Below, one piece after another: positions 44,542-53,098 of a stretch of 64,000 nucleotides of DNA (positions are counted from its first letter, which is position 1; the number at the start of each line of letters is the position of its first letter). Origin of the DNA: Alkalicoccobacillus plakortidis (GTDB lineage: Bacteria; Bacillota; Bacilli; Bacillales; Bacillaceae_D); NCBI RefSeq assembly GCF_023703085.1, contig NZ_JAMQJY010000006.1, positions 1 to 64,000 on the forward strand. Direction: 5' to 3'. Position numbers and translations under genes: made by a program. The notes beneath the pieces are model-generated. The model was not told where the DNA came from and did not search any database. It saw nothing but the letters and a program-made list of their open reading frames with translations.

Positions 44542-44558
44542 ACTTTGCATTACGCAAA
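44542..44558. promoter_or_regulatory. Palindromic operator between two divergent XRE genes
   Basis: CTTTGCATTACGCAAAG (6+5+6). A related TTTTGCATAATCG lies near 44492-44504, so there may be two binding sites in the divergent promoter region. Confidence 0.6.
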
Positions 44559-44600
44559 GTATAATAAGGCTATACCATAATGAAACGGGGAGATTCCTTT

Positions 44601-44918
44601 ATGTTTGCCTCTCGCCTGCGAGAACAAAGATTACAGCATAACTTAACGATGAAGCAACTAGGAGAGAGTATGAACCTAGCTCCATCTACTATTTCTGGCT
44701 ATGAGAATGGCATTCGCAAACCCGATATGGACATCCTATATTTATTCGCAGATACATTTGATGTATCCGTGGACTATCTGCTCGGACGCACAGATCAAAG
44801 TCATTCGCACTCTCCTGCAATTCTCAAAACACAAAGCAATCATACTTTATCTGTTAGCATGGATGAGTTGGAGTATTTAAAAGAGAGTTTAATGGTATTT
44901 AGAAAATACAGACAATGA
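44601..44918 (+). CDS. XRE-family transcriptional regulator
   Basis: A 105-residue regulator with an N-terminal XRE HTH (LREQRLQHNLTMKQLGESMN, then LAPSTISGYENGIRKPDM) and the common FDVSVDYLLGRTD segment, resembling SinR/phage-type repressors. ATG 44601 follows GGGGAG at 8 bases. The C-terminal 40 residues could mediate dimerisation. It is divergent from the 91-residue XRE gene. Confidence 0.75.
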   Translation: MFASRLREQRLQHNLTMKQLGESMNLAPSTISGYENGIRKPDMDILYLFADTFDVSVDYLLGRTDQSHSHSPAILKTQSNHTLSVSMDELEYLKESLMVFRKYRQ

Positions 44919-44928
44919 AAAAGAAAAA

Positions 44929-45117
44929 TCAGATGATCTCATCATACGTGTATCGTACAACGTAACGATTTGACTTAAGTTTTTTCACTTCAACAAGAGG
45001 ACCTACCTCATAACCATTATGCCAGTTATCCTCAATTTTCGCTTTCAAGCAACCAGCTTGAAACCGAGAATAAAATACTTGCTTATAATAGATCCAACGA
45101 GGCAACTCTGATTTCAT
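44929..45117 (-). CDS. Hypothetical small protein
   Basis: A 62-residue, aromatic- and lysine-rich protein (MKSELPRWIYYKQVFYSRFQ... EVGPLVEVKKLKSNRYVVRY), probably a small beta-barrel-like fold. Converges on the XRE gene with an 11-base gap. Unrecognised. Confidence 0.5.
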   Translation of the reverse strand: MKSELPRWIYYKQVFYSRFQAGCLKAKIEDNWHNGYEVGPLVEVKKLKSNRYVVRYTYDEII

Positions 45118-45188
45118 CTTCCCATACCTTTCTTCTTATGCTTCCCTTCTATTAAATCAAACATTCATATCTTTCTCAAAGAAATTGT

Positions 45189-45740
45189 TTAACCAATTAA
45201 GTCCTCCTCTTCTCTTTTTCTAATATCAACTAATCGTCTGTTTTCCTCGATATCACGAATACGGTGGGCAAGCCTAGCCGAGGCACTTGCAGCTATACTT
45301 GCAACAAGATCGTCAAGGAACGTATGCACCTGTTCTTTCCTTTTATCCAATTCATCGATAATACCTACTTTTTGTTTGTCTAAATAACCAAAAGTAGTGA
45401 CAGCTATACTGCCAAAACCAAATACCGAACCTAGAGCAATTGTTTCATCAACACCAAATAATCCTTCGTCTTGTTTAACCATACTTAATAAAGGTTCACT
45501 TAACATTCCTTTTTCAGCTAATTCATCTAATTCAACACCCACTAAAATAGCATGTTGAATTTCGCGTTTAGTAAGTACTGCATCTGTGCTTTCTATACAT
45601 GAAGCCATGTCTAAATTTTCTGCATAGGGCTTTTGAAGATCATACACAATTTCAGCGATTGCTTCAATTGTGACACCACGTTCGGCAAGTTTCTGTCTGG
45701 CCGCTTTCTCAACCGTTTTACACGGAACTCTTTCTATCAT
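45189..45740 (-). CDS. Phosphatidylglycerophosphatase A-like protein (YutG)
   Basis: A 183-residue protein of the PgpA/YutG family: RGVTIEAIAEIVYDLQKPYA, VGVELDELAEKGMLSEPLL and GLFGVDETIALGSVFGFGSI. Firmicute members lack the membrane helices of E. coli PgpA and their activity in phosphatidylglycerol synthesis is by homology. Monocistronic; the preceding 139 bases are divergent to the yjcH-like gene. Confidence 0.75.
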   Translation of the reverse strand: MIERVPCKTVEKAARQKLAERGVTIEAIAEIVYDLQKPYAENLDMASCIESTDAVLTKREIQHAILVGVELDELAEKGMLSEPLLSMVKQDEGLFGVDETIALGSVFGFGSIAVTTFGYLDKQKVGIIDELDKRKEQVHTFLDDLVASIAASASARLAHRIRDIEENRRLVDIRKREEEDLIG

Positions 45741-45879
45741 TGTAACCGCCTCCCTTATTTTCTATTCTACCATATAGGCAGATTCATCGCTTTTTGTACA
45801 ATATATGATAAACTAGGCTAAAGTACATCTAAAGGTTTAAAGTAAGACTTATTTTTTGCATAAGAAAGGTGATTTCATC

Positions 45880-46608
45880 ATGGCTACGCTCCAAGGAACG
45901 TTACAGGATACCACAATTCAAAGTAAATATTTAGATGATGAGGTTACCCTTTTAATTTATCTTCCTCCAAACTATACACCTCTTTCATCCTATGACTTGT
46001 TAATCTGTCAAGATGGAAAGGATTTTTTTCAGTTAGGAAGAATTCCGAGACAACTTGAGGCTTTAATTAGTGAATATGAGGTTCGCGAAACCATCATAAT
46101 AGGAGTACCTTATCCTAGTGTACCTGAAAGAAGAGAGCGCTATCATCCAGAAGGCAAACGTTCAGAAGCTTATAGAAAATTTCTTGCATTTGAACTCCTA
46201 CCGTATTTGGATGACAATTTTCCTACTCATCAATTGCCATCTGCAAGGACGCTAGCAGGTGACTCTCTTGCAGGTACCATTTCATTGTTAACTGCCTTAG
46301 AATATCCCACATTATTTGGTCAGGTCATGATGCACTCTCCGTATGTTGATGAGCATGTTATGCGCGCGGTTCGAGATCATCAGTATAAGAACAGTTTATC
46401 TCTATATCATGTGATAGGTTCCGAGGAAACCATAGTGAAAATGACAAACGGTGAAGAAGCGGATTTTCTTACTCCAAATCAAGAATTATCGGAGCTACTC
46501 GAGGCTTCTCCATTCACGTATAGCTTCCGGATTTTTGAAGGGAACCATACGTGGACATATTGGCAGAAAGATCTGCCAACAGCATTAAAAGTGATGCTAC
46601 CTTTTTAA
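45880..46608 (+). CDS. yjcH: Esterase-like alpha/beta hydrolase (YjcH)
   Basis: A 242-residue alpha/beta hydrolase of the esterase D/enterochelin-esterase type. The nucleophile elbow is ARTLAGDSLAGTISLL (GDSLAG), and the final histidine is in EGNHTWTYWQ. ATG 45880 follows AAAGGTG. It opens the group yjcH-yjcG-yjcF, the same three genes that are neighbours in B. subtilis. Substrate is unknown. Confidence 0.82.
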   Translation: MATLQGTLQDTTIQSKYLDDEVTLLIYLPPNYTPLSSYDLLICQDGKDFFQLGRIPRQLEALISEYEVRETIIIGVPYPSVPERRERYHPEGKRSEAYRKFLAFELLPYLDDNFPTHQLPSARTLAGDSLAGTISLLTALEYPTLFGQVMMHSPYVDEHVMRAVRDHQYKNSLSLYHVIGSEETIVKMTNGEEADFLTPNQELSELLEASPFTYSFRIFEGNHTWTYWQKDLPTALKVMLPF

Positions 46609-46639
46609 GTCACACATATTAAAATGAGGAGGAATTAAA

Positions 46640-47137
46640 ATGACTTATGGTATTGCTCTTTTTCCATCAAAAGAATTACAAGACGAGGCAAATTCGTTCA
46701 GGAAAAGATTTGATTCTCATTATGCATCCATTCCTCCACATATAACACTAACAGATCCTTTTGAAGTAGATGAAGAAAAACGATCTACCTACATCGACTC
46801 ATTAGAGAGTGTAGCAAGCGAGCAACCACCGGTCGTAATTGAGATCTATAAGGCGGATTCCTTCATCCCCTTATATCATAAGGTTTTTTTAAAAATACGT
46901 GAGCACGAAACTCTGTTAACACTACATCAAAAACTTCATTCACCACCTTTTTCATCAGAAATGGCACACACATTTGTCCCTCATATTACGATTGCTCAAG
47001 ATTTGCCAAAAGCAGAAAATGACGATCTCATTGGTCAACTTAAGATGAGCGGATTTTCTCATAGTGAAATAATTTCTGAATTTCATCTTATCCAGGCAGC
47101 AAGAGGATGGTCGTTGGAGTATTGTGAAGACGTTTGA
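46640..47137 (+). CDS. yjcG: 2'-5' RNA ligase/phosphodiesterase family protein (YjcG)
   Basis: A 165-residue 2H phosphoesterase superfamily protein. The two HxTx motifs are PPHITLTDPF (about residue 35) and VPHITIAQDL (about 117), each with the catalytic histidine. It matches YjcG, which lies next to yjcF and yjcH in B. subtilis. The natural substrate is not known. AGGAGG precedes the start. Confidence 0.85.
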   Translation: MTYGIALFPSKELQDEANSFRKRFDSHYASIPPHITLTDPFEVDEEKRSTYIDSLESVASEQPPVVIEIYKADSFIPLYHKVFLKIREHETLLTLHQKLHSPPFSSEMAHTFVPHITIAQDLPKAENDDLIGQLKMSGFSHSEIISEFHLIQAARGWSLEYCEDV

Positions 47138-47161
47138 ATTAAAAGGAGAATAACTTACAAC

Positions 47162-47599
47162 ATGAAGAGTAGCACCTGGAACATTTGTACTGTATCGACT
47201 CCACGTGAATTAGAAGATGCTTTTTCCGTAAGAAAAAACGTATTTGTTGAGGAACAAGGTGTATCAATAGATCTTGAACGAGATCATGAAGATGATTCAG
47301 CCATTCATTTTGTCCTGTATGATCATGGTGTACCCTCTGGAGCAGCACGAATACGCCTATTAGAAACGTATGCAAAACTTGAACGTGTTTGCATCCAGAA
47401 AAGTATGAGAGGAACTGGTGCAGGGGCCGCGTTAATGGAAGCAATCGAAACGGAAGTAACTAAACAAGGTTTTGATGTTGCCAAGTTAAATGCACAAGTA
47501 CATGCGTCTGGCTTTTACAAACGAATCGGGTATACAGTTTGTTCTGGAGAATTTATGGATGCCGGAATTCCTCATGTTACAATGGAAAAGAGACTGTAA
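47162..47599 (+). CDS. yjcF: GNAT-family acetyltransferase (YjcF)
   Basis: A 145-residue GNAT with ELEDAFSVRKNVFVEEQGVS and the acetyl-CoA loop VCIQKSMRGTGAGAALMEAI (QxxGxG/A variant). The C-terminal NAQVHASGFYKRIGYTVC is standard. Third gene of the yjcHGF group, closed by a terminator. Acceptor unknown. Confidence 0.85.
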   Translation: MKSSTWNICTVSTPRELEDAFSVRKNVFVEEQGVSIDLERDHEDDSAIHFVLYDHGVPSGAARIRLLETYAKLERVCIQKSMRGTGAGAALMEAIETEVTKQGFDVAKLNAQVHASGFYKRIGYTVCSGEFMDAGIPHVTMEKRL

Positions 47600-47608
47600 G
47601 CATGACAA

Positions 47609-47652
47609 AAAACGAAAGCCACACATGTAAGACGTGTGGCTTTCGCTTTTTG
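47609..47652. terminator. Terminator after yjcF
   Basis: AACGAAAGCCACAC pairs with GTGTGGCTTTCGCTT, followed by TTTTG. Serves yjcF, and possibly the converging DUF77 gene on the other strand. Confidence 0.85.
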
Positions 47653-47656
47653 TGTT

Positions 47657-47965
47657 TTATTGAACCATTTTCTCTTGGACTGATGCAAGCTTACTTTCCA
47701 TTGTCTGGTGCTTGTCTCTTCTGTCATCAATTCGAATATTAGTCGCCACTCGCTTAATGCCGCTTTTAAATGGCACTTCATGAATCGCTTGAATGACTTC
47801 AAATAAAACAGGTAGCTCCCCTTCAATTAACGTACTCATCGGTGTTAGTTGATAGGTGATGTTGTCTCCATAAGATTCGAGAACGGTTTGAATACTTGCT
47901 ACATAATCACTTACGCTTGGTCCCTCTGTTCCAATCGGAATGATTGTTACATCTACAATCGCCAT
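47657..47965 (-). CDS. MTH1187/YkoF-like thiamine-binding protein (DUF77)
   Basis: A 102-residue protein of the MTH1187/DUF77 family: MAIVDVTIIPIGTEGPSVSD, LTPMSTLIEGELPVLFEVIQ and RVATNIRIDDRRDKHQTMES. Such proteins bind thiamine or its pyrimidine part. An internal AGAGAGG lies 9 bases before this ATG, but there is no stop codon between it and the preceding DUF1385 gene, so as written the two form one continuous frame. The thiamine operon begins 1.4 kb upstream on the same strand. Fusion or lost stop: unresolved. Confidence 0.75.
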   Translation of the reverse strand: MAIVDVTIIPIGTEGPSVSDYVASIQTVLESYGDNITYQLTPMSTLIEGELPVLFEVIQAIHEVPFKSGIKRVATNIRIDDRRDKHQTMESKLASVQEKMVQ

Positions 47966-48672
47966 TTTTTTCTTCCTCTCTTTTTTAATTCTTCTTATTC
48001 GGTGTGGGAACTCTTTTTCTGCTAATAACCCGTATGAGGTAATAGCTGCTAAGAGATGCATTCGCTCGGGTTCGCTAGTTGTAACATATCGCTGTAAAAA
48101 AGCTGATACTGGCAAAATGTATCGCTTTAGCCAATGTTTATTGAGTCGTTCCGTAAAACAAGCAGGTACAATTGCGCCATAGGAAGAAATGGCTAAAGCT
48201 GTGGCTACATCTAGTCTTGCCAGAACCAATAGAATGCTACCTAAAAGTACGCTTGAAAAATAAACAACAATCACATTCGTTGAGCAGCCACGATTTACAA
48301 TCGATGCCTGTTGGATCTTTCTTAACCTCACTCGAGTGATTAAGCCCTTTGAACTAAATACTTTATGTTCAGCTCCATGATATTTGCGCAACTTCTTTGG
48401 GAACAGAAAGTGCATGCCAAAAGCCAAATATAAAAGTGAATAAAAAGGGAGACCTGTCATTTCCCATAATACAGGAGGCAAGATGATGCCTCCCAGAACT
48501 AATAATGTCAAGATCACAAAACGGTTGGTAAACTGATAAGCAATTCTTTCCCCATCTTTATACTCGTTTTTAACGAAATAGGCTCAACCCATGAAGTAAG
48601 TTCCCCCTTATGATGGCTAGCACAGGCTACATAATGGTTTGTCATATAAAAAACCCCTGCTTGGAAAGACAT
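47966..48672 (-). CDS. DUF1385 membrane protein (YqhQ-like), one-base deletion in the sequence
   Basis: A divergent member of the DUF1385/YqhQ family: N-terminal FQAGVFYMTNHYVACASHHK, a membrane region (VILTLLVLGGIILPPVL), the hallmark KYHGAEHKVFSSKG and a NRGCSTNVIVVYF segment with further helices. ATG 48672 follows AGAGG. The first 35 codons are in another frame; adding one A to AAAAA at 48567-48571 (minus-strand sense) gives ISLKNEYKDGERIAYQFTNRF. It then runs in frame into the DUF77 domain without a stop. The function of the family is not known to me. Confidence 0.65.
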
Positions 48673-48676
48673 GCCT

Positions 48677-49246
48677 CTAATGAACATACGAGCTTACCTC
48701 AATCTCTTCTACCCAAAAAGGGACATTACTTGCTTCACCAAATGTTGGGTCTGAGAATGTTGCATCCTGTTGTTCAAGTGGCGCATGTTGGGCCCACGTA
48801 TGTAACAAAAATACTTCTAGATCTTCATAAGACACATCATCAGACTCTAGCTCAATAATAAGAGTGCCACGATTGCCAAGACTTTTGTTTTCATCTAGTT
48901 CATTAGGGAAGGCTACAATCCAGCCGTTATCTACCTCTACTCCATCGGCTTCATACAATATTCCATCTGATGCGTGTAGCTCTACACTTAGACTCTCGAC
49001 TGCCCCCGTCACCCCGATATAGTCATCACCAAACATGCCGTCAGCTGGCATAGCTCGCCACTGCCACGATAACTCAACAGTAGATGCCATAAGTGATCCC
49101 GACCAATCGATGTTATCTTGCAAATCAGCGTTAGTCACTTCATTTGACTGATCATTTTTCAGATAGAAATAACCACCAACCGCCATTACAATCATTAAAA
49201 GTGCTGGTAATAAAAAAACGATAAAATGATTGCCTCGTGTCTTCAT
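48677..49246 (-). CDS. Membrane-anchored extracellular protein of unknown function
   Basis: A 189-residue protein with one N-terminal membrane anchor (FIVFLLPALLMIVMAVGGYF) and an acidic extracellular part rich in Asp, Glu and Trp (NIDWSGSLMASTVELSWQWR). It ends 4 bases before the DUF1385 gene start. The gap to thiD is 84 bases. No family recognised; a beta-sandwich is likely. Confidence 0.55.
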   Translation of the reverse strand: MKTRGNHFIVFLLPALLMIVMAVGGYFYLKNDQSNEVTNADLQDNIDWSGSLMASTVELSWQWRAMPADGMFGDDYIGVTGAVESLSVELHASDGILYEADGVEVDNGWIVAFPNELDENKSLGNRGTLIIELESDDVSYEDLEVFLLHTWAQHAPLEQQDATFSDPTFGEASNVPFWVEEIEVSSYVH

Positions 49247-49330
49247 CCTTTATCCCCCAGATTTCTTTGTGTCTCTACGTTACCATGAATACATAATAAG
49301 CGAAAGAAAACACTCAAAAACCGCCAGTTC

Positions 49331-50131
49331 TTATGACCGACGGCGATATGCGGAGTGGTTAACGGGACCCGCTCCATTACCAATTGAAAATCCTTCTTTA
49401 ATGGCACAAGTAACAAAGGCTTTGGCGGTCTCAACAGCATCAATTATATCTGCTCCCTTAGCTAGTTCTGCAGCTATAGCTGATGCTAATGTACACCCTG
49501 TTCCATGTGTATTCGCCTGATTTATACGTTTCTGTGAGAAGTGGGTTAGATTCTGTCCATCATATAAAAGATCAATGGATTCCTCTCCAGGCAGATGACC
49601 ACCTTTTAATAAGATGTTGGATGCCCCTAACTCATGCAATTGATAAACAGCCTCTTCCATCTCTTGAACGGTTTCAATAGGAGCCGTCTCCAATATTCGC
49701 GCTGCTTCAATTAGATTTGGTGTAACAACTGTAGCCATTGGCCATAATGTTGTTTTTAATTCATGGATAGCCTCTTGCTTTGTCAGCTCAGAGCCAGTAG
49801 TTGAGCCGAGAACTGGATCAATAACGAGATTGTTATATCCATAAGTAGAAAGCAACTCTGCAATGATCTGAATATGCTCGGCTGATACGAGCATCCCTGT
49901 TTTTACAGAATGTGCGCCAATATCACTCAAAACTGACTCTAATTGTGCTCGTAATGCTTCTAATTGTACGGGAAATACAGCTTGAACCCCTCTTGTATTC
50001 TGAGCAGTAATGGCGGTAATGACACTCATGCCATACGTATCAAGCTCTTGAAAAGTTTTTAAATCTGCCTGTATGCCAGCTCCTCCACCACTATCCGATC
50101 CTGCAATGGTCAATACTTTTGCGAGTGTCAT
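49331..50131 (-). CDS. thiD: Hydroxymethylpyrimidine/phosphomethylpyrimidine kinase
   Basis: A 266-residue HMP(-P) kinase of the ribokinase fold: LTIAGSDSGGGAGIQADLKT near the N-terminus and NTHGTGCTLASAIAAELAKG at the C-terminus, with the catalytic Cys/Thr loop. It phosphorylates HMP to HMP-PP for thiamine synthesis. ATG 50131 follows AGAGGTGA; it overlaps none but lies 13 bases after thiO. Last gene of the TPP-controlled operon. Confidence 0.93.
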   Translation of the reverse strand: MTLAKVLTIAGSDSGGGAGIQADLKTFQELDTYGMSVITAITAQNTRGVQAVFPVQLEALRAQLESVLSDIGAHSVKTGMLVSAEHIQIIAELLSTYGYNNLVIDPVLGSTTGSELTKQEAIHELKTTLWPMATVVTPNLIEAARILETAPIETVQEMEEAVYQLHELGASNILLKGGHLPGEESIDLLYDGQNLTHFSQKRINQANTHGTGCTLASAIAAELAKGADIIDAVETAKAFVTCAIKEGFSIGNGAGPVNHSAYRRRS

Positions 50132-50144
50132 ATGCTCACCTCTT

Positions 50145-51254
50145 TTATGAAAAACGTTCTGGTTCAAAACGATCTAATGAAATGAAAGGCAGTTGACGTA
50201 CAGCTAGATCTGCCACTGCTTTAGCAGTAGCTGCACTTAGCAGAATGCCATTGCGGTAGTGTCCAGGATAAAAGATAACTCGATTTGCTTGCTGTAGCCT
50301 ACCAATTAACGGGTACCCATCTTGAGTAGCTGGACGCAAACCTGCCCATTGATGAAATGGTTTAAGTTCTTGTAGAAAAGGTAGCATATGATGATTCCAG
50401 TTTGTTAATCGATTAATGCCTTTTTCCGTTACTGTTGTTTCGAATCCAGCAATATCTTCAGAGGCACCATTCACAAGTGTTCCATCAGCTTTTGAGACAA
50501 GATAGCCTTGGCTCGAATAAAGAATATGCTTGATTCGTTCTGGCACAAGTTGATAGGCACAAATCTGTCCCCGAATTGGGTAAATTGGAAAGTTTAAAGA
50601 GAAGACATCTTCGTATTCTTTTGCCCATGCCCCAGAAGAGATAACGAGTTGATCTGCTTCAAATTCTTGTCCACTTTTAGATGTTAAGCGAATACCTGAT
50701 TCCCATTCTTCAAGCTTAATATGCTCTAAATGATCGTAAAGTTCCACGCCAGATCTTTCGCATGCTTTTTCTAGCGCTTTTACATAATCCGGTGCATAGA
50801 CATGACTTTCTTCTGGATAGTGAATCGCACCAATCACTTCACCAGATAACTCAGGTTCAAGTTTTTGGGTAGCTGATTGATTTAGTATAGTAGCTTCTAC
50901 ACCAAATTCCTTTTGCCATCCTTGACGAGAGGATAAGGATAAAAGGTCAGCCTCATGGTACACACAATGAAGACTTCCTGATTCGGTATACTCAAATTCA
51001 AGACCTGAAGCTTTTTTTACATCAGCCTGCCACTTAGGAAATAGCCGCAAACTTGATAAACAAAGGCGAAAGAAATCATCCGGGTCCTCTCCGATTTCGG
51101 AATAAGGTGCGAGCATCCCCGCAGCTGCCCCAGAAGCCTGCCCACCAAATGATTTAATTTCTAGAACAGCCACTTCTAGTCCACGTTGACGTAATTCAAA
51201 AGCAGTGGCGAGTCCAATTACCCCGCCTCCAAGAACGATCATACGATCTGCCAT
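50145..51254 (-). CDS. thiO: Glycine oxidase
   Basis: A 369-residue FAD-dependent glycine oxidase supplying dehydroglycine for the thiazole. MIVLGGGVIGLATAFELRQR is the dinucleotide-binding motif; GQASGAAAGMLAPYSE and YPGHYRNGILLSAATA are family blocks. ATG 51254 and GTG 51263 are both possible. It is between thiG and thiD in thiE-thiS-thiG-thiO-thiD; B. subtilis has the same set in another order. Confidence 0.92.
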   Translation of the reverse strand: MADRMIVLGGGVIGLATAFELRQRGLEVAVLEIKSFGGQASGAAAGMLAPYSEIGEDPDDFFRLCLSSLRLFPKWQADVKKASGLEFEYTESGSLHCVYHEADLLSLSSRQGWQKEFGVEATILNQSATQKLEPELSGEVIGAIHYPEESHVYAPDYVKALEKACERSGVELYDHLEHIKLEEWESGIRLTSKSGQEFEADQLVISSGAWAKEYEDVFSLNFPIYPIRGQICAYQLVPERIKHILYSSQGYLVSKADGTLVNGASEDIAGFETTVTEKGINRLTNWNHHMLPFLQELKPFHQWAGLRPATQDGYPLIGRLQQANRVIFYPGHYRNGILLSAATAKAVADLAVRQLPFISLDRFEPERFS

Positions 51255-51270
51255 ATAACTCACACACTCT

Positions 51271-52050
51271 CTATTTAACGATAAATGATTCTAGTTGACT
51301 GCTTGCTGTTGCGTACGGTTTTTTAGGAATTCGTCCAGCCTTATAAGCCAGGCGTCCAGCTTCTATTGCCAGCTTCATTGCTTGTGCCATTCTTACAGGA
51401 TCCTTTGCTTTTGCTACTGGTGTATTCATCAGAACACCGTCCACACCAAGCTCCATCGCCTGTGTCACATCACTTGCTGCACCTAGGCCAGCATCTACAA
51501 TAATTGGTACATTTGCTTCCTCGACAATTAAACCAATATTATATGGATTCAAAATACCAAGACCTGTACCTATTGGCGATCCACCTGGCATCACCGCAGC
51601 TGCCCCTGCCTCTTCAAGTCGTTTTGCCAAAACAGGATCATCTGATGTGTACGGTAACACCGTGAACCCTTCTTTTACAAGAATCTCTGTAGCTTTTAGT
51701 GTTTCAATTGGATCTGGCAGTAATGTTTTTTCGTTTGCACTAATCTCTACTTTTATCCAATCACTAATTCCAGAGGCTTTGGCGAGTCTTGCAATTCTTA
51801 CAGCCTCTTCTGCATTACTTGCTCCAGACGTATTCGGCAGATACGTAAAAGCCGTAGAATCCAAATGCTGCAGAATCGCATCCTCACCTGGACTCTCCAG
51901 ATTCACTCGACGAATGGCAAACGTTAAAATCTCAGCTCCCGCCGCTTTAATCGCCTCGTTTTGTACAAAAGGGTTCGGATATCTACCTGTTCCTAAAAAA
52001 AACCTCGACGAAAACTCTCTGCCTGCAATAACTAACGAATCATGCTTCAC
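51271..52050 (-). CDS. thiG: Thiazole synthase
   Basis: A 259-residue TIM-barrel thiazole synthase. [20 protein letters not shown], the Schiff-base lysine region [27 protein letters not shown] and [20 protein letters not shown] are all present. It combines DXP, dehydroglycine and ThiS thiocarboxylate. It starts one base after the thiS stop. Confidence 0.95.
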   Translation of the reverse strand: MKHDSLVIAGREFSSRFFLGTGRYPNPFVQNEAIKAAGAEILTFAIRRVNLESPGEDAILQHLDSTAFTYLPNTSGASNAEEAVRIARLAKASGISDWIKVEISANEKTLLPDPIETLKATEILVKEGFTVLPYTSDDPVLAKRLEEAGAAAVMPGGSPIGTGLGILNPYNIGLIVEEANVPIIVDAGLGAASDVTQAMELGVDGVLMNTPVAKAKDPVRMAQAMKLAIEAGRLAYKAGRIPKKPYATASSQLESFIVK

Positions 52051-52051
52051 A

Positions 52052-52249
52052 TTAACCGCCTCCTACAAAATGAACCAATTCAATCTTCATACCATCAGCA
52101 ATCTTTGTAGATGATCGTTCCTCTTTAGCAATAATCGCACCATCTACTTCTGTAACAACAAGCTCGTGATCTAATTGATAATGATCAACTAGCTCTTCAA
52201 GAGTCTGAACCTCAAGTGAGACCTGTTGTCCATTAACTTGAACGGTCAT
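52052..52249 (-). CDS. thiS: Sulfur-carrier protein ThiS
   Basis: A 65-residue beta-grasp sulfur carrier: [20 protein letters not shown] with the C-terminal GlyGly required for thiocarboxylation (VHFVGGG, one extra glycine). It overlaps thiE by four bases and adjoins thiG. The adenylating enzyme ThiF is not in this operon; a candidate lies at 61464. Confidence 0.92.
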   Translation of the reverse strand: MTVQVNGQQVSLEVQTLEELVDHYQLDHELVVTEVDGAIIAKEERSSTKIADGMKIELVHFVGGG

Positions 52250-52875
52250 GTCGTCGCCTCCTCCATCAGGTTAATAATCTCTTCACAGCGTGCCTTTACG
52301 TCATCAGCTTCTACAATCTCCGTGATCATACAAACTCGTTTAGCACCGGCGTCCATCACTTGTTTAAGATTATGTCGTTTGATCCCACCAATTGCTACAT
52401 ATGGAATGCTAATTTCCGCTTCAATTTGTTGAATATACGAGGTTGTAACTGGATCAACTACGTCTTCCTTGCTATTTGTCGGGAATATTGGACCGACACC
52501 GATATAATCGGCTCCTCCCTTTTCAGCTTGTATAGCCTCATCTATTTGATGAGTTGAGATTCCAATGACCATATCTGGACCAACAATTCTTCTTACTTCA
52601 TCCAGAGGAAGATCGTCTTGTCCAACATGAATTCCATCAGCACCTACGGCAAGAGCCACGTCAATATGATCATTTACGATAAACGTAACACCATGTTTTT
52701 TGGTCACTTCACGAAGCTTCCTAGCTTTTTTAAGAACGTCTATTTTGCTGCTTTTTTTATCTCTAAGCTGAACGATGTCAACTCCTCCAAGAATTGCTTG
52801 TTCCATCACATTCACTAACTCTTTTCCGGGGTGAAATTCTTCCCCTGTTATTGCATATAACCGAAATTCCTTCAT
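52246..52875 (-). CDS. thiE: Thiamine-phosphate synthase
   Basis: A 209-residue TIM-barrel protein. GGVDIVQLRDKKSSKIDVLK, the FIVNDHIDVALAVGADGIHV and GQDD blocks, and DYIGVGPIFPTNSKEDVVDP identify ThiE, which joins HMP-PP and thiazole phosphate, rather than the related aromatase TenI. ATG 52875 has AGGAGG at 7 bases. First gene behind the TPP riboswitch. Confidence 0.88.
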   Translation of the reverse strand: MKEFRLYAITGEEFHPGKELVNVMEQAILGGVDIVQLRDKKSSKIDVLKKARKLREVTKKHGVTFIVNDHIDVALAVGADGIHVGQDDLPLDEVRRIVGPDMVIGISTHQIDEAIQAEKGGADYIGVGPIFPTNSKEDVVDPVTTSYIQQIEAEISIPYVAIGGIKRHNLKQVMDAGAKRVCMITEIVEADDVKARCEEIINLMEEATT

Positions 52876-52896
52876 GTATAATCCTCCTAATATCGT

Positions 52897-53043
52897 CAAA
52901 AAGCCGTACTCCTGCGTTAGGAGTACGGCTACAAAGTTAATAAGCTTAGTTAGTCGACTTTCCTACGCTGGATAATCCAGATCAGGTACGAGGGTAAAAG
53001 GAAGATCTCCTGATTCTCAGCCACAAAATGGCACCCCTAGTCT
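52897..53043 (-). ncRNA. TPP riboswitch and terminator
   Basis: On the minus strand the thi-box reads GGGGTGCC, GTGGCTGAGA, ACCCTCGTACCTGATCTGGA and GCGTAGGAAAG, all conserved elements of the TPP aptamer (about 52958-53043). A perfect terminator hairpin AGCCGTACTCCT...AGGAGTACGGCTTTTT follows at 52897-52930. TPP binding would shut off thiESGOD. Confidence 0.97.
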
Positions 53044-53098
53044 ATATATAATTCTACTTTCAGTATGACAGAAAACCGTTCTCTTGCAAAGTCATATG

